In this document: positions 1 to 5,385 of the stretch, piece by piece
How positions within the stretch are numbered: position 1 is the stretch's first letter
How the letters are laid out: each line of letters starts with the position of its first letter
NCBI GenBank assembly: GCA_947446935.1
Contig: CANFIV010000079.1
Location: 1 to 6,959, forward strand
Direction of reading: 5' to 3'
Origin: Sphingomonadaceae bacterium
GTDB taxonomy: Bacteria > Pseudomonadota > Alphaproteobacteria > Sphingomonadales > Sphingomonadaceae
DNA length: 6,959 bases
Translations under genes and position numbers: made by a program
Notes under the pieces: model-generated
Seen by the model: only the letters and a program-made list of their open reading frames with translations
What the model was told of the DNA's origin: nothing
Databases searched by the model: none

Positions 1-435
1 ACGGCGGAGCAGTTTCCGAACCGGGCCAGCCGGATCAGCCTGACCAACCAGACCGATGCTCTGGGCTTGCCGATCGTCGCGGTCGACTGGCAACTGAGCG
101 GCAGAGAGATCGAAACTTTCCTCGAATTCGGCACTCGCATAAAACGTGAACTGGAAAGGCTGGGGCTCGCCCGAATCGAACTCGATCCGCGGCTTGAGGC
201 ACGAGATCCCGCCTTCCTCGCGACTGTGGACGATGGCTATCACCAGATGGGAGGCGCACGCATGGGGCGGATGGAAGTTGATGGCGTGGTCGACACCAAT
301 TTGCAGGTTTACGGCTCACACGGCATTTATGTAGCAGGCGCGGCTGTTTTCCCGGCCACCGGCTTTGCCAATCCGACGTTCACGGCCATGGCACTCGGTC
401 TCCGCCTCGCCGATCACTTGCGGAACACGGCATGA
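1..435 (+). CDS. GMC-family FAD-dependent oxidoreductase, C-terminal part
   Basis: The reading frame is open from the first base, so this is the last 144 codons of a larger gene (family proteins are usually 500-600 residues); the N-terminal FAD-binding Rossmann part lies outside the window. What remains matches the GMC_oxred_C domain. A YHQMGG motif carries the likely catalytic His at fragment residue 81. The segment with VAGAAVFPATGFANPTFT ends in the second active-site residue, Asn124, followed by the closing FAD-contacting helix (MALGLRLADHL). GMC enzymes oxidise alcohol groups, often on sugars, passing electrons to FAD. The stop overlaps the start of the downstream aldo/keto reductase by four bases, so the two are translationally coupled. 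The substrate cannot be told from the sequence; a sugar or polysaccharide intermediate is an inference from the neighbourhood. Confidence 0.93.
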   Translation, partial: TAEQFPNRASRISLTNQTDALGLPIVAVDWQLSGREIETFLEFGTRIKRELERLGLARIELDPRLEARDPAFLATVDDGYHQMGGARMGRMEVDGVVDTNLQVYGSHGIYVAGAAVFPATGFANPTFTAMALGLRLADHLRNTA

Positions 436-1328
436 AACAAGTGCTCCTACCCGATGGCACCCGCACGTCGCAGATCGGCTTCGGCTGTGCCACGCTGTTT
501 GCCGGCTCCGGTCAGGAGACCGCCCGGCGCTTGGTGGGCGCGGCGCTCGATGCGGGCATCCGTCATTTTGATACTGCGCCGGCTTATGGCTCGGGCACTT
601 CGGAAGATGCGCTGGCTGCGGCGCTGGCGGGGCGAGACGAGGGTGTGACGATTACGACCAAGCTTGGCCTTGTCCGACCAGCGACTCCCGCGCCTGCGTC
701 GGCGGACCTCAAACTGCGCCAGTTTGCGCGCAAGGCCTTAGCATTTGCGCCAGGTTTGAAAGCGCGCCTGGGTCAGCGCGCCTATCAGATGTCGCGTCGC
801 ACCGATTTTTCGATCGACGCACTGGAGACATCGCTGGCCGAGAGCCTGAAGCGCTTGCGCGGCGAGCGAGTGGATGTGCTGCTACTGCACGAGCCGGAGC
901 CGAATGACGTGACCGACGAACTCGCGCGCTGGATGGAGGACAAAGTCGCACAAGGCCGCGCTGGTACTGTCGGCTTTGGTGCAAAGCAGGCGAACCTTGC
1001 AGCGGCTCTGGAAAACTGGCCTCAAGTATCCTTCGTCCAGACGGACTGGTCACCGGAAGTGGTCCCGCAGTCCGCAGGGGGCCAGCTGCACTTTCGCTCC
1101 TATCACGGCGCACTGCGCAAGCGGGCTGAAGTGAGCGCCTGGATCGAGGCGGACGCGGCGCTGCGGAATCGGCTTGCGGCGCACGGGATCGATATCGGCG
1201 CGCCCAGTGCAAGCGCAGAGGCTGCGCTTGCGCTTGCACTGGGCGATAATCCCAATGGTTTGCTGCTGATCACATCGTCCAACCCAGAGCGGATTGCCCA
1301 AGCAGCCAAGGCGTCCCCGCTCGGTTGA
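432..1328 (+). CDS. Aldo/keto reductase family protein
   Basis: A complete 298-residue protein of the aldo/keto reductase fold, an NADPH-dependent carbonyl reductase or its reverse. The N-terminal IGFGCATLF and the FDTAPAYG motif are typical, and the full catalytic tetrad is visible: Asp47, Tyr52, Lys77 (ITTK) and His153 (LLLHEP). Lys77 and His153 are 76 residues apart, roughly 40 more than in many family members; the extra stretch (about 85-127) is basic and probably helical. The usual GxSN motif after the sixth strand is replaced by GFGAKQAN (about 186-193). The ATG lies inside the ATGA overlap with the upstream GMC oxidoreductase gene and has only a weak Shine-Dalgarno sequence, so coupled translation is likely. 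Cytoplasmic; the substrate is unknown. A role with the oxidoreductase in sugar or exopolysaccharide metabolism is inferred. The stop is two bases from that of a convergent fragment. Confidence 0.93.
   Translation: MKQVLLPDGTRTSQIGFGCATLFAGSGQETARRLVGAALDAGIRHFDTAPAYGSGTSEDALAAALAGRDEGVTITTKLGLVRPATPAPASADLKLRQFARKALAFAPGLKARLGQRAYQMSRRTDFSIDALETSLAESLKRLRGERVDVLLLHEPEPNDVTDELARWMEDKVAQGRAGTVGFGAKQANLAAALENWPQVSFVQTDWSPEVVPQSAGGQLHFRSYHGALRKRAEVSAWIEADAALRNRLAAHGIDIGAPSASAEAALALALGDNPNGLLLITSSNPERIAQAAKASPLG
1201..1245. repeat. Perfect 15-bp inverted repeat inside the aldo/keto reductase gene
   Basis: The arm at 1201-1215 (cgcccagtgcaagcg) is exactly complementary to 1231-1245, with a 15-base loop. 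A competing hairpin uses 1210-1218 with 1222-1230 (caagcgcag/ctgcgcttg) and a 3-base loop. The repeat codes for an Ala/Ser/Leu-rich stretch near the C-terminus. It could be a chance product of GC-rich alanine and leucine codons, or a real mRNA structure. Confidence 0.8.
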
Positions 1329-1330
1329 AC

Positions 1331-1624
1331 TCACTCGTTGGGTTGCTTCGTGCCGCGCACACCATAAGTGATCGTTCCCGGATTGAGCGCACCTGCTGAC
1401 CGGTTGCGCACTTTTGCGATGAACTTTCCGGCGGATGACGCGACAGCCCAGATCTCGAAATTGTTGTCGATCAGGGCCGATGTCGCTTCAACGCGGTCGC
1501 CCAGATCAAGACCGTTCAAATTGACTTCCGTCGTGGCGAATATCGCACCCGCCGCAATCACGCCGGGTGAAACCGTCAGCCCCGCGCGCTCAAGCAAGCC
1601 GATGCCACTCCAGATTCGCTGCAA
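1331..1624 (-). pseudogene. C-terminal fragment of a beta-helix surface protein, next to the IS66 insertion
   Basis: A minus-strand frame that ends at 1331 and is open only back to 1643, inside the IS. Codons upstream of 1620 belong to the element, and the only early start candidates are TTG codons. The pattern (GLTVSPGVIAAGAIF, then a run containing LGDRVEATSA, then AVASSAGKFIAKVRNRSAG and LNPGTITYGVRG) resembles the short beta-sandwich domain that closes many right-handed parallel beta-helix proteins of sphingomonads and phages. There the layout is an AxGA segment, ALGD, a mid-domain A-V-A run, TVTV-like strands, then LASGTLRV. The match is from memory of the pattern, not from a search. The N-terminal helix repeats are absent. 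Restoring the target site (1613-1620 joined to 4123 onward) gives a TAA five codons before the duplication, so the gene was broken beyond the insertion itself. It is convergent with the aldo/keto reductase, with a 2-base gap. Confidence 0.5.
1613..1620. repeat. IS66 target-site duplication, left copy
   Basis: The eight bases gattcgct occur here and again at 4115-4122, directly outside the two ends of the element. Eight bases is the usual duplication length for IS66-family transposition. Confidence 0.85.
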
Positions 1625-1640
1625 CCGTCCGGTGAGCCGC
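1621..1640 (+). repeat. IS66 left terminal inverted repeat
   Basis: The left end reads gcaaccgtccggtgagccgc. Against the reverse complement of the right end (gtgagcatacgccgaaggcc) 9 of 20 positions are identical. Both are recognisable variants of the GTAAGCGTCCGGTGAA-like ends I recall for IS66 elements. The match is imperfect, so the boundary rests mainly on the target duplication. Confidence 0.6.
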
Positions 1641-1653
1641 GCTTAGGACAGCC

Positions 1654-2007
1654 ATGACACAGGTAACGGTGCTGACGGGGGTGCGACGCCGCCGGGATTG
1701 GACGGATCGGGATCGCCTGGAGATTTTGCGCGAGGCATTCTCGCCGGGTGCCTGTGTGGCGGATGTTGCGCGCCGTCATGATGTTTCCCGAGGCTTGATC
1801 TACTTGAAGCGCCGGGCTGCCTTGCAGCAGGTTCAGGAGGTATTCGTTCCAGCGGTGATCGAGGACGAGCCCGGGACCACCGCCAACGCATCGGCACAAG
1901 AGCCGGAAGCCGCGATCGTGCTGGACTTCGCCGATGGCCGGCGATTGCGGATTTTCGCCTCGGCCTCGCCCGCGCTTGCGGTGGCCGCCTTGAAGGCGAT
2001 GCGATGA
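1654..2007 (+). CDS. tnpA: IS66 accessory protein TnpA (OrfA, HTH transposase_8 type)
   Basis: A 117-residue protein with the layout of IS66 OrfA. It has a basic start (RRRRDWT), then a helix-turn-helix of the transposase_8 type across about residues 18-55 (DRLEILREAFSPGACVADVA, then RRHDVSRGLIY), then a variable acidic middle (about 65-90) and a C-terminal helix ending near LAVAALKAMR. The HTH is expected to bind the element ends. The ATG has an AGGA ribosome binding site at 1645-1648, five bases upstream. Its stop overlaps the tnpB start by ATGA, the usual coupling in this family. In studied IS66 elements OrfA is required together with TnpB and TnpC for full transposition. Confidence 0.92.
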   Translation: MTQVTVLTGVRRRRDWTDRDRLEILREAFSPGACVADVARRHDVSRGLIYLKRRAALQQVQEVFVPAVIEDEPGTTANASAQEPEAAIVLDFADGRRLRIFASASPALAVAALKAMR

Positions 2008-2345
2008 TTCCGGCGGGTGCGCGCGTGTGGATCGCGATGGGCCATACCGATATGCGGCGCGGGATGCAGAGCCTGGCCGCAATGGTCCAGCAGCACTTCA
2101 CCAAGGACCCGTTCGGCGGCTATCTATGGGTCTTCCGTGGCCGCTCCGGATCGCTGGTGAAGATCATCTGGCACGACGGGATCGGCATGTCGCTCTATGC
2201 CAAGCGGCTCGAGAAGGGTCGGTTCGTCTGGCCATCTGCGAAGGACGGGACGGTGTCGCTGACGAGCTCGCAACTGGCCTGCCTGCTGGACGGGATCGAC
2301 TGGCGCAACCCGCAGTATTCGTGGCGCCCGCAGAGCGCGGGATAG
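2004..2345 (+). CDS. tnpB: IS66 accessory protein TnpB (Orf2)
   Basis: A 113-residue protein of normal length for IS66 Orf2. The family signature is clear: VWIAMGHTDMRRGMQSLAAM at about residues 8-27, then DPFGGYLWVFRGR, IIWHDGIG and KRLEKGRFVWP. It ends with the region around LLDGIDWRNP. Its biochemical role is not established; it is known to be needed for IS66 transposition alongside TnpA and TnpC. It starts within the ATGA overlap with tnpA and is followed by a 52-base gap before tnpC, in which I see no coding sequence. Confidence 0.95.
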   Translation: MIPAGARVWIAMGHTDMRRGMQSLAAMVQQHFTKDPFGGYLWVFRGRSGSLVKIIWHDGIGMSLYAKRLEKGRFVWPSAKDGTVSLTSSQLACLLDGIDWRNPQYSWRPQSAG

Positions 2346-2397
2346 CGGAGAATCCAGGGATTTCGGGCTTGCTTCGAGGGGTTTTCGGTGACTCACT

Positions 2398-4080
2398 GTG
2401 CCCATGGAAGCCGCTGTTTCGCCCCTTCCGGATGATGCCGAAGCGCTCAAGGCGCTGCTGACGCAGGCCTTGCAGAAGGCCGAAGCGGCCGAGCAACGCG
2501 CCGCGGTGGTCGAGGCCGAGCTAGCCAACGCCCGGGCCTTGGCCAGCGCTACCGAAGCGATGATCGCCCACCTCAAGCTGCAGAACGCCAAGCTGCGCCG
2601 CGAGCAGTACGGCGCCAGTGCCGAGCGCACCGAGCGGCTGCTTGCCCAGTTCGAGCTTGGGTATGAGGATGTCGAAGCCGCTGCGGCGGAAGACGAGCTC
2701 GCCGCCGAGGTCGCCGCGGCGAAGACGACGACCATTTCCGCGTTCGAACGCAAGAAGCCGGTCCGCAAGCCGTTTCCCAAGCGCTTGCCGCGCGAACGCG
2801 TGGTCGTTTCTGCGCCGTGCTCGTGCTCGTGCTCGTGCCCGGCCTGCGGCAGCGACCGCCTGTCCAGACTGGGCGAGGATGTGACCGAGACGCTCGAAGT
2901 GATCCCGCGCGCGTGGAAGGTCATCCAGACGGTGCGCGAGAAGTTCGCCTGCCGGGATTGCGAGAAGATCACGCAGCCGCCCGCACCGTTCCACGTCACC
3001 CCGCGCGGATGGGCCGGCCCAAGCTTCCTCGCCATGCTGATGTTCGACAAGTATGGCCAGCATCAACCGCTTCATCGGCAGGCCGAGCGCTTTGCCTGCG
3101 AAGGCGTCCCGCTCAGCGTATCGACGCTGGCAGACCAGATCGGGGCTACTTGCCACGCAATGATGCCGATCTACCGGATGATCGAGGCCCATGTCCTAGC
3201 CGCCGAGCGTCTTCATGGCGACGACACGACGGTGCCGGTCATGGCCAAGGGCAAGACCGATACCGGCCGACTATGGGATTATGTGCGCGATGATCGGCCG
3301 TTCGGCGGCTCCGATCCGCCGGCAGTCATCTTCCACTACTCGCGTGACCGGCGCGGCGAACATCCCCGAGCGCATCTCGAGGCCTGGTCCGGGATACTGC
3401 AGGCTGATGCCTATGGCGGCTACGGTGATCTGTACGTTGCCGATCGCCAACCCGGACCGATCCTGGAAGCAGGATGCTTCGCGCACGCCCGCCGGAAGTT
3501 CTTCGAGCTCGCCGACGTCGAGGGCGCGGCACGCAAGAAGAGCCGCGGCGAGAAGGTGCCGGTCATCTACCCGATCGCGCTGGAGGCCGTGCACAAGCTC
3601 GACGCCCTGTTCGCGATCGAGCGCGACATCCACGGCAAGAACCCGACCGAGCGGCTCGCCGCTCGCCAGGAGCTGAGCGCGCCGCTGATGGAAGAACTGC
3701 ACGAGTGGCTAAACGCGCAGCTCGCCAGGATCTCCCGCAACCACGACGTGGCCAAAGCCATCAACTACATGCTGCGTCGCTGGGGCGCGTTCACCCGGTT
3801 CCTCGACGATGGCAGGGTCTGCCTCTCTAACAACGCCGCCGAACGATCGTTGCGCTGTGTACCTCTCGGGCGCAAGTCGTGGCTGTTCTGCGGCTCTGAC
3901 CGCGGTGGCCAGCGCGCGGCGATCGCCTACTCGCTGATACGGACCTGTCGCCTCAACAACGTGGATCCGCAGGCATGGCTCGCCGATGTGCTCGCCCGCA
4001 TCGCAGACCATCCGGTCATCCAACTCGACGCCCTGCTGCCTTGGAACTGGTGCGCCAATCAACGCGCAATCGCCGCCTGA
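2398..4080 (+). CDS. tnpC: IS66 DDE transposase TnpC
   Basis: A 560-residue DDE transposase, slightly longer than many IS66 members. Order of parts: an Ala/Glu-rich leucine-zipper coiled coil (about 15-90); a zinc-finger region with CPAC (C147, C150) and CRDC (C185, C188); the DDE catalytic core; and the IS66 C-terminal segment. Catalytic residues fit Asp275 (HGDDTT), Asp337 (LQADAYGGY) and Glu482 (NNAAERSLR), followed by RKSWLFCGS. The start may be GTG 2398 or ATG 2404, two codons later; neither has a strong Shine-Dalgarno. The zinc finger is preceded by an unusual CSCSCSC run encoded by a tandem hexamer. The protein cuts and joins the element ends. The gene is intact, so function is plausible. 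Confidence 0.95.
   Translation: MPMEAAVSPLPDDAEALKALLTQALQKAEAAEQRAAVVEAELANARALASATEAMIAHLKLQNAKLRREQYGASAERTERLLAQFELGYEDVEAAAAEDELAAEVAAAKTTTISAFERKKPVRKPFPKRLPRERVVVSAPCSCSCSCPACGSDRLSRLGEDVTETLEVIPRAWKVIQTVREKFACRDCEKITQPPAPFHVTPRGWAGPSFLAMLMFDKYGQHQPLHRQAERFACEGVPLSVSTLADQIGATCHAMMPIYRMIEAHVLAAERLHGDDTTVPVMAKGKTDTGRLWDYVRDDRPFGGSDPPAVIFHYSRDRRGEHPRAHLEAWSGILQADAYGGYGDLYVADRQPGPILEAGCFAHARRKFFELADVEGAARKKSRGEKVPVIYPIALEAVHKLDALFAIERDIHGKNPTERLAARQELSAPLMEELHEWLNAQLARISRNHDVAKAINYMLRRWGAFTRFLDDGRVCLSNNAAERSLRCVPLGRKSWLFCGSDRGGQRAAIAYSLIRTCRLNNVDPQAWLADVLARIADHPVIQLDALLPWNWCANQRAIAA
2818..2838 (+). repeat. Tandem tgctcg hexamer in the tnpC zinc-finger region
   Basis: Three and a half copies of tgctcg encode alternating Cys-Ser (residues 141-147) just before the CPAC pair. 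Frame is preserved whatever the copy number, so length changes by slippage would add or remove Cys-Ser pairs without breaking the gene. Confidence 0.85.
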
Positions 4081-4094
4081 TCGAAACACGCTGC

Positions 4095-4114
4095 GGCCTT
4101 CGGCGTATGCTCAC
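4095..4114 (-). repeat. IS66 right terminal inverted repeat
   Basis: Read on the minus strand this end is gtgagcatacgccgaaggcc. It starts right beside the right target duplication and shares the GT-AGC...CG..GAA spacing of IS66 ends with the left terminus, although the two ends have diverged. It lies 15 bases beyond the tnpC stop. Confidence 0.6.
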
Positions 4115-4122
4115 GATTCGCT
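4115..4122. repeat. IS66 target-site duplication, right copy
   Basis: gattcgct, identical to 1613-1620. Joining 1620 directly to 4123 gives the sequence as it was before the insertion. Confidence 0.85.
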
Positions 4123-4311
4123 TCGAGAGGGGCTGTTAGGCAATGCGCGCATCGCATCCCCGGCCAGCAATTGCGCCAGCAGCGTCCGACTCGTTTCCTG
4201 CGCAAAGGGCGCGATGCGATCGCTGAATGTGAAGCGGGGCGGCAGCGCTACCGGTTGCGCGGAAATACCGAGCCGGGTGCAGTGAGGAGCCAACGAATCT
4301 GCAAGACCGCA
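4115..4311 (-). pseudogene. Coding-like remnant of unknown identity
   Basis: A minus-strand frame open from just after a TGA at 4312-4314 down to the IS end, where it would run on into a TGA at 4111-4113. The translation includes LADSLAPHCTRLGISAQPVA and later RIAPFAQETSRTLLAQLLAG. It has the composition of a real alphaproteobacterial protein, with ordered hydrophobic spacing and few rare residues. No ATG start is present (a TTG at 4291-4293 is possible) and I do not recognise the family. Before the IS inserted, this frame would have continued for only about 11 codons beyond the duplication and then stopped. It is therefore either the end of a gene whose front part is lost, or a chance open frame. 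It sits between the acetyltransferase operon and the beta-helix remnant on the same strand. Confidence 0.25.
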
Positions 4312-4462
4312 TCACCGGATGATCGGGCTGCCCGGCAAAAACCCGCCGTTTGCCTCTTAACCGCAGACGCATTCAGACCCGCTGGCGAGTTCTGCCTGCA
4401 TGGCCTTTATCACATAGGGAAAGCCGATCTACGTCAGGCTGCCGCGTGCAATACAATAATTG

Positions 4463-4480
4463 CAAATGAATTCTCATTTG
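4463..4480. promoter_or_regulatory. Palindromic operator candidate, Fur-like
   Basis: CAAATGA and TCATTTG form a perfect 7-bp inverted repeat around attc, in a local AT-rich island (about 4450-4490) within GC-rich DNA. Read on the minus strand it gives aatgagaattcatttgcaat, which resembles proteobacterial Fur boxes built from aatgagaat-type half sites, although the central spacing differs from the classic 19-bp box. No clear gene starts immediately on either side, so if it is an operator its target gene may have been lost. Confidence 0.3.
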
Positions 4481-4525
4481 TAAATCTTGAAACCGCTAAC
4501 ACCGGGGCAATGTGATCACAAGGAA

Positions 4526-4539
4526 CGCCAATATTGGCG
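4526..4539. repeat. 14-bp perfect palindrome, part of a CCAAT/ATTGG cluster
   Basis: cgccaatattggcg is its own reverse complement. It is followed by a second pair, GCCAAT at 4540 and ATTGG at 4550. Further copies are ATTGGC at 4634, GCCAAT at 4660 and ATTGGC at 4677. Confidence 0.75.
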
Positions 4540-4598
4540 GCCAATCGATATTGGTGCCTGCCGCTCTTGCCAAAGTTCAGCGGATCAGCGGAGAGGAA

Positions 4599-4754
4599 AT
4601 GCTGCCCCAGGCCCGGATTGATCGTTCGCGGGGATTGGCGGGTCTGCTGGATTTCGCGCGCCAATCCGGTGCGCTGATTGGCAAATATCTGCAAGCAGCG
4701 GATCGAAATGCGGCGCTGCATTCATTGAGATATCGCAGCCTGAAGGGGCCGTGA
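4599..4754 (+). CDS. Possible small hypothetical protein (51 aa)
   Basis: An ATG at 4599 is preceded by GGAG at 4590-4593 with a 5-base spacer, a good ribosome binding site. The frame codes for a basic, probably helical peptide (start MLPQARIDRSRG; middle LLDFARQSGALIGKYLQAAD; end YRSLKGP). The same frame is open further upstream to a GTG at 4512, which has no comparable binding site. No transmembrane or signal segment is visible and I do not recognise a family. It runs opposite to the acetyltransferase operon, whose last gene ends 50 bases away, so the two converge. It could equally be a chance frame or the end of a decayed gene. Confidence 0.28.
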   Translation: MLPQARIDRSRGLAGLLDFARQSGALIGKYLQAADRNAALHSLRYRSLKGP

Positions 4755-4803
4755 TCATTTCTTTTGCGGTGATGTGTGTTGCAGAGCCCAGGCTGGAAGA
4801 TGG

Positions 4804-5385
4804 CTAAGCGTCCCTGATGACGCGCGGCCGGAGGGGTTGGGCGGGATTGCCGCCATAGATCGTCCAAGGGTCGATTTCCCTAACGGCTACGCCGCGCGCG
4901 GCGATTACCGCGCCTTCGCCAACCGTTACGCCAGGGCCAACAAAGGCTTCGGCAGCTATCCAGGCACGATCTCCAATACGGATGGGACGCAGGATCAACT
5001 GGAAAAGTGGATCTGATACATCATGGCTGCTGGCACACAGATGCGCGCCCTGGCTGACCACGGCGTCTTTGCCGATGTCGATGCGACCTTGATTGTAGAG
5101 CCGTGCGCGAGGGCCGATCTGGGTGCGATCACCGATCGACAGATTGGCGGGCAGCCAGACTATCGTAGAACTGTAGATTCGGACGCCATTGCCAATCCGC
5201 GCCCCGAATAGACGAAGGATGGCACACCGCCACCGGTGCAGCGGTGGCGGTGTCCAGCGCGCGAAAAGTGTCCAGATGAGGTTGAACGTCACCCGTTCAA
5301 GGCGGTTGCGCAATGAAAAGAACGATCCAGTCCTAGCGCCTATGTCGCTCCGCACATCGCGCAAGCCTGACCCACGTAGCGTCAT
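4804..5385 (-). CDS. WcaF-type hexapeptide-repeat O-acetyltransferase
   Basis: A 193-residue protein of the left-handed beta-helix acyltransferase family, close to the putative colanic acid acetyltransferase (WcaF) group. Visible family marks: NLIWTLFARWTP (about 35-46), RCAILRLFGARIG (53-65), hexapeptide repeats between about 61 and 165, LYNQGRIDIG, VSQGAHLCASSHD with the likely catalytic His121, AWIAAEAFVGPGVTVGEGAV (141-160) and the closing GGNPA (178-182). Such enzymes move an acetyl group from acetyl-CoA to a sugar hydroxyl in the cytoplasm, here probably on a repeat-unit sugar; the acceptor is unknown. The ATG overlaps the upstream glycosyltransferase stop by ATGA, so it is translated with it. 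An inverted repeat near its 5' third could fold in the mRNA. All core motifs are present. Confidence 0.92.
   Translation of the reverse strand: MTLRGSGLRDVRSDIGARTGSFFSLRNRLERVTFNLIWTLFARWTPPPLHRWRCAILRLFGARIGNGVRIYSSTIVWLPANLSIGDRTQIGPRARLYNQGRIDIGKDAVVSQGAHLCASSHDVSDPLFQLILRPIRIGDRAWIAAEAFVGPGVTVGEGAVIAARGVAVREIDPWTIYGGNPAQPLRPRVIRDA
5224..5253. repeat. Perfect 12-bp stem-loop within the acetyltransferase gene
   Basis: acaccgccaccg at 5224-5235 is exactly complementary to 5242-5253, with a six-base loop (gtgcag). It is GC-rich and lies about 130-160 bases inside the coding sequence, over the conserved TPPPLHRWRC segment. Confidence 0.8.

Larger units (their letters stand above)
1621..4114 (+). 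mobile_element. Complete IS66-family insertion sequence (2494 bp)
   Basis: The element carries the full IS66 gene set in order (tnpA, tnpB, tnpC), has the usual length of about 2.5 kb, and is flanked by a perfect 8-bp direct repeat that fixes its ends. All three frames are uninterrupted and the DDE residues are present, so it may still be active, or has inserted recently. The exact duplication supports a single unrearranged insertion. Neighbouring genes on both sides are unrelated to transposition. Its GC-rich coding style resembles the left flank and contrasts with the AT-rich glycosyltransferase and methyltransferase region on the right. Confidence 0.93.
4123..4803. other. Mostly non-coding stretch between IS66 and the acetyltransferase gene
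   Basis: About 680 bases with no convincing complete gene on either strand. It contains the minus-strand remnant at 4115-4311, a palindrome at 4463-4480, a cluster of GCCAAT/ATTGGC inverted motifs at 4527-4682, and a possible small plus-strand ORF at 4599-4754. Several overlapping frames of 60-110 codons exist but lack family resemblance or a supported start. The mixture suggests an eroded gene region. I see no clear rho-independent terminator after the acetyltransferase stop at 4804. Confidence 0.5.

Noticed and set aside
1576..2082. A minus-strand open frame running from tnpA into the beta-helix fragment region
   Set aside because: It crosses the IS boundary and has a low-complexity basic translation; it is antisense to tnpA.
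2124..3050. A 308-codon open frame on the minus strand across tnpB and tnpC
   Set aside because: It lies opposite well-supported transposase genes and is Ser/Ala/Arg-rich, as expected for antisense of GC-rich coding DNA.
1632..4114. An IS left end at 1632 (gtgagc matching the right end gtgagc)
   Set aside because: The outer 6 bases match well, but this choice gives no target duplication, while 1621 gives a perfect 8-bp duplication.
4136..4372. A 78-codon minus-strand frame with an ATG start
   Set aside because: It is Arg/Ala/His-rich with no domain pattern; the neighbouring frame (4115-4311) looks more protein-like.
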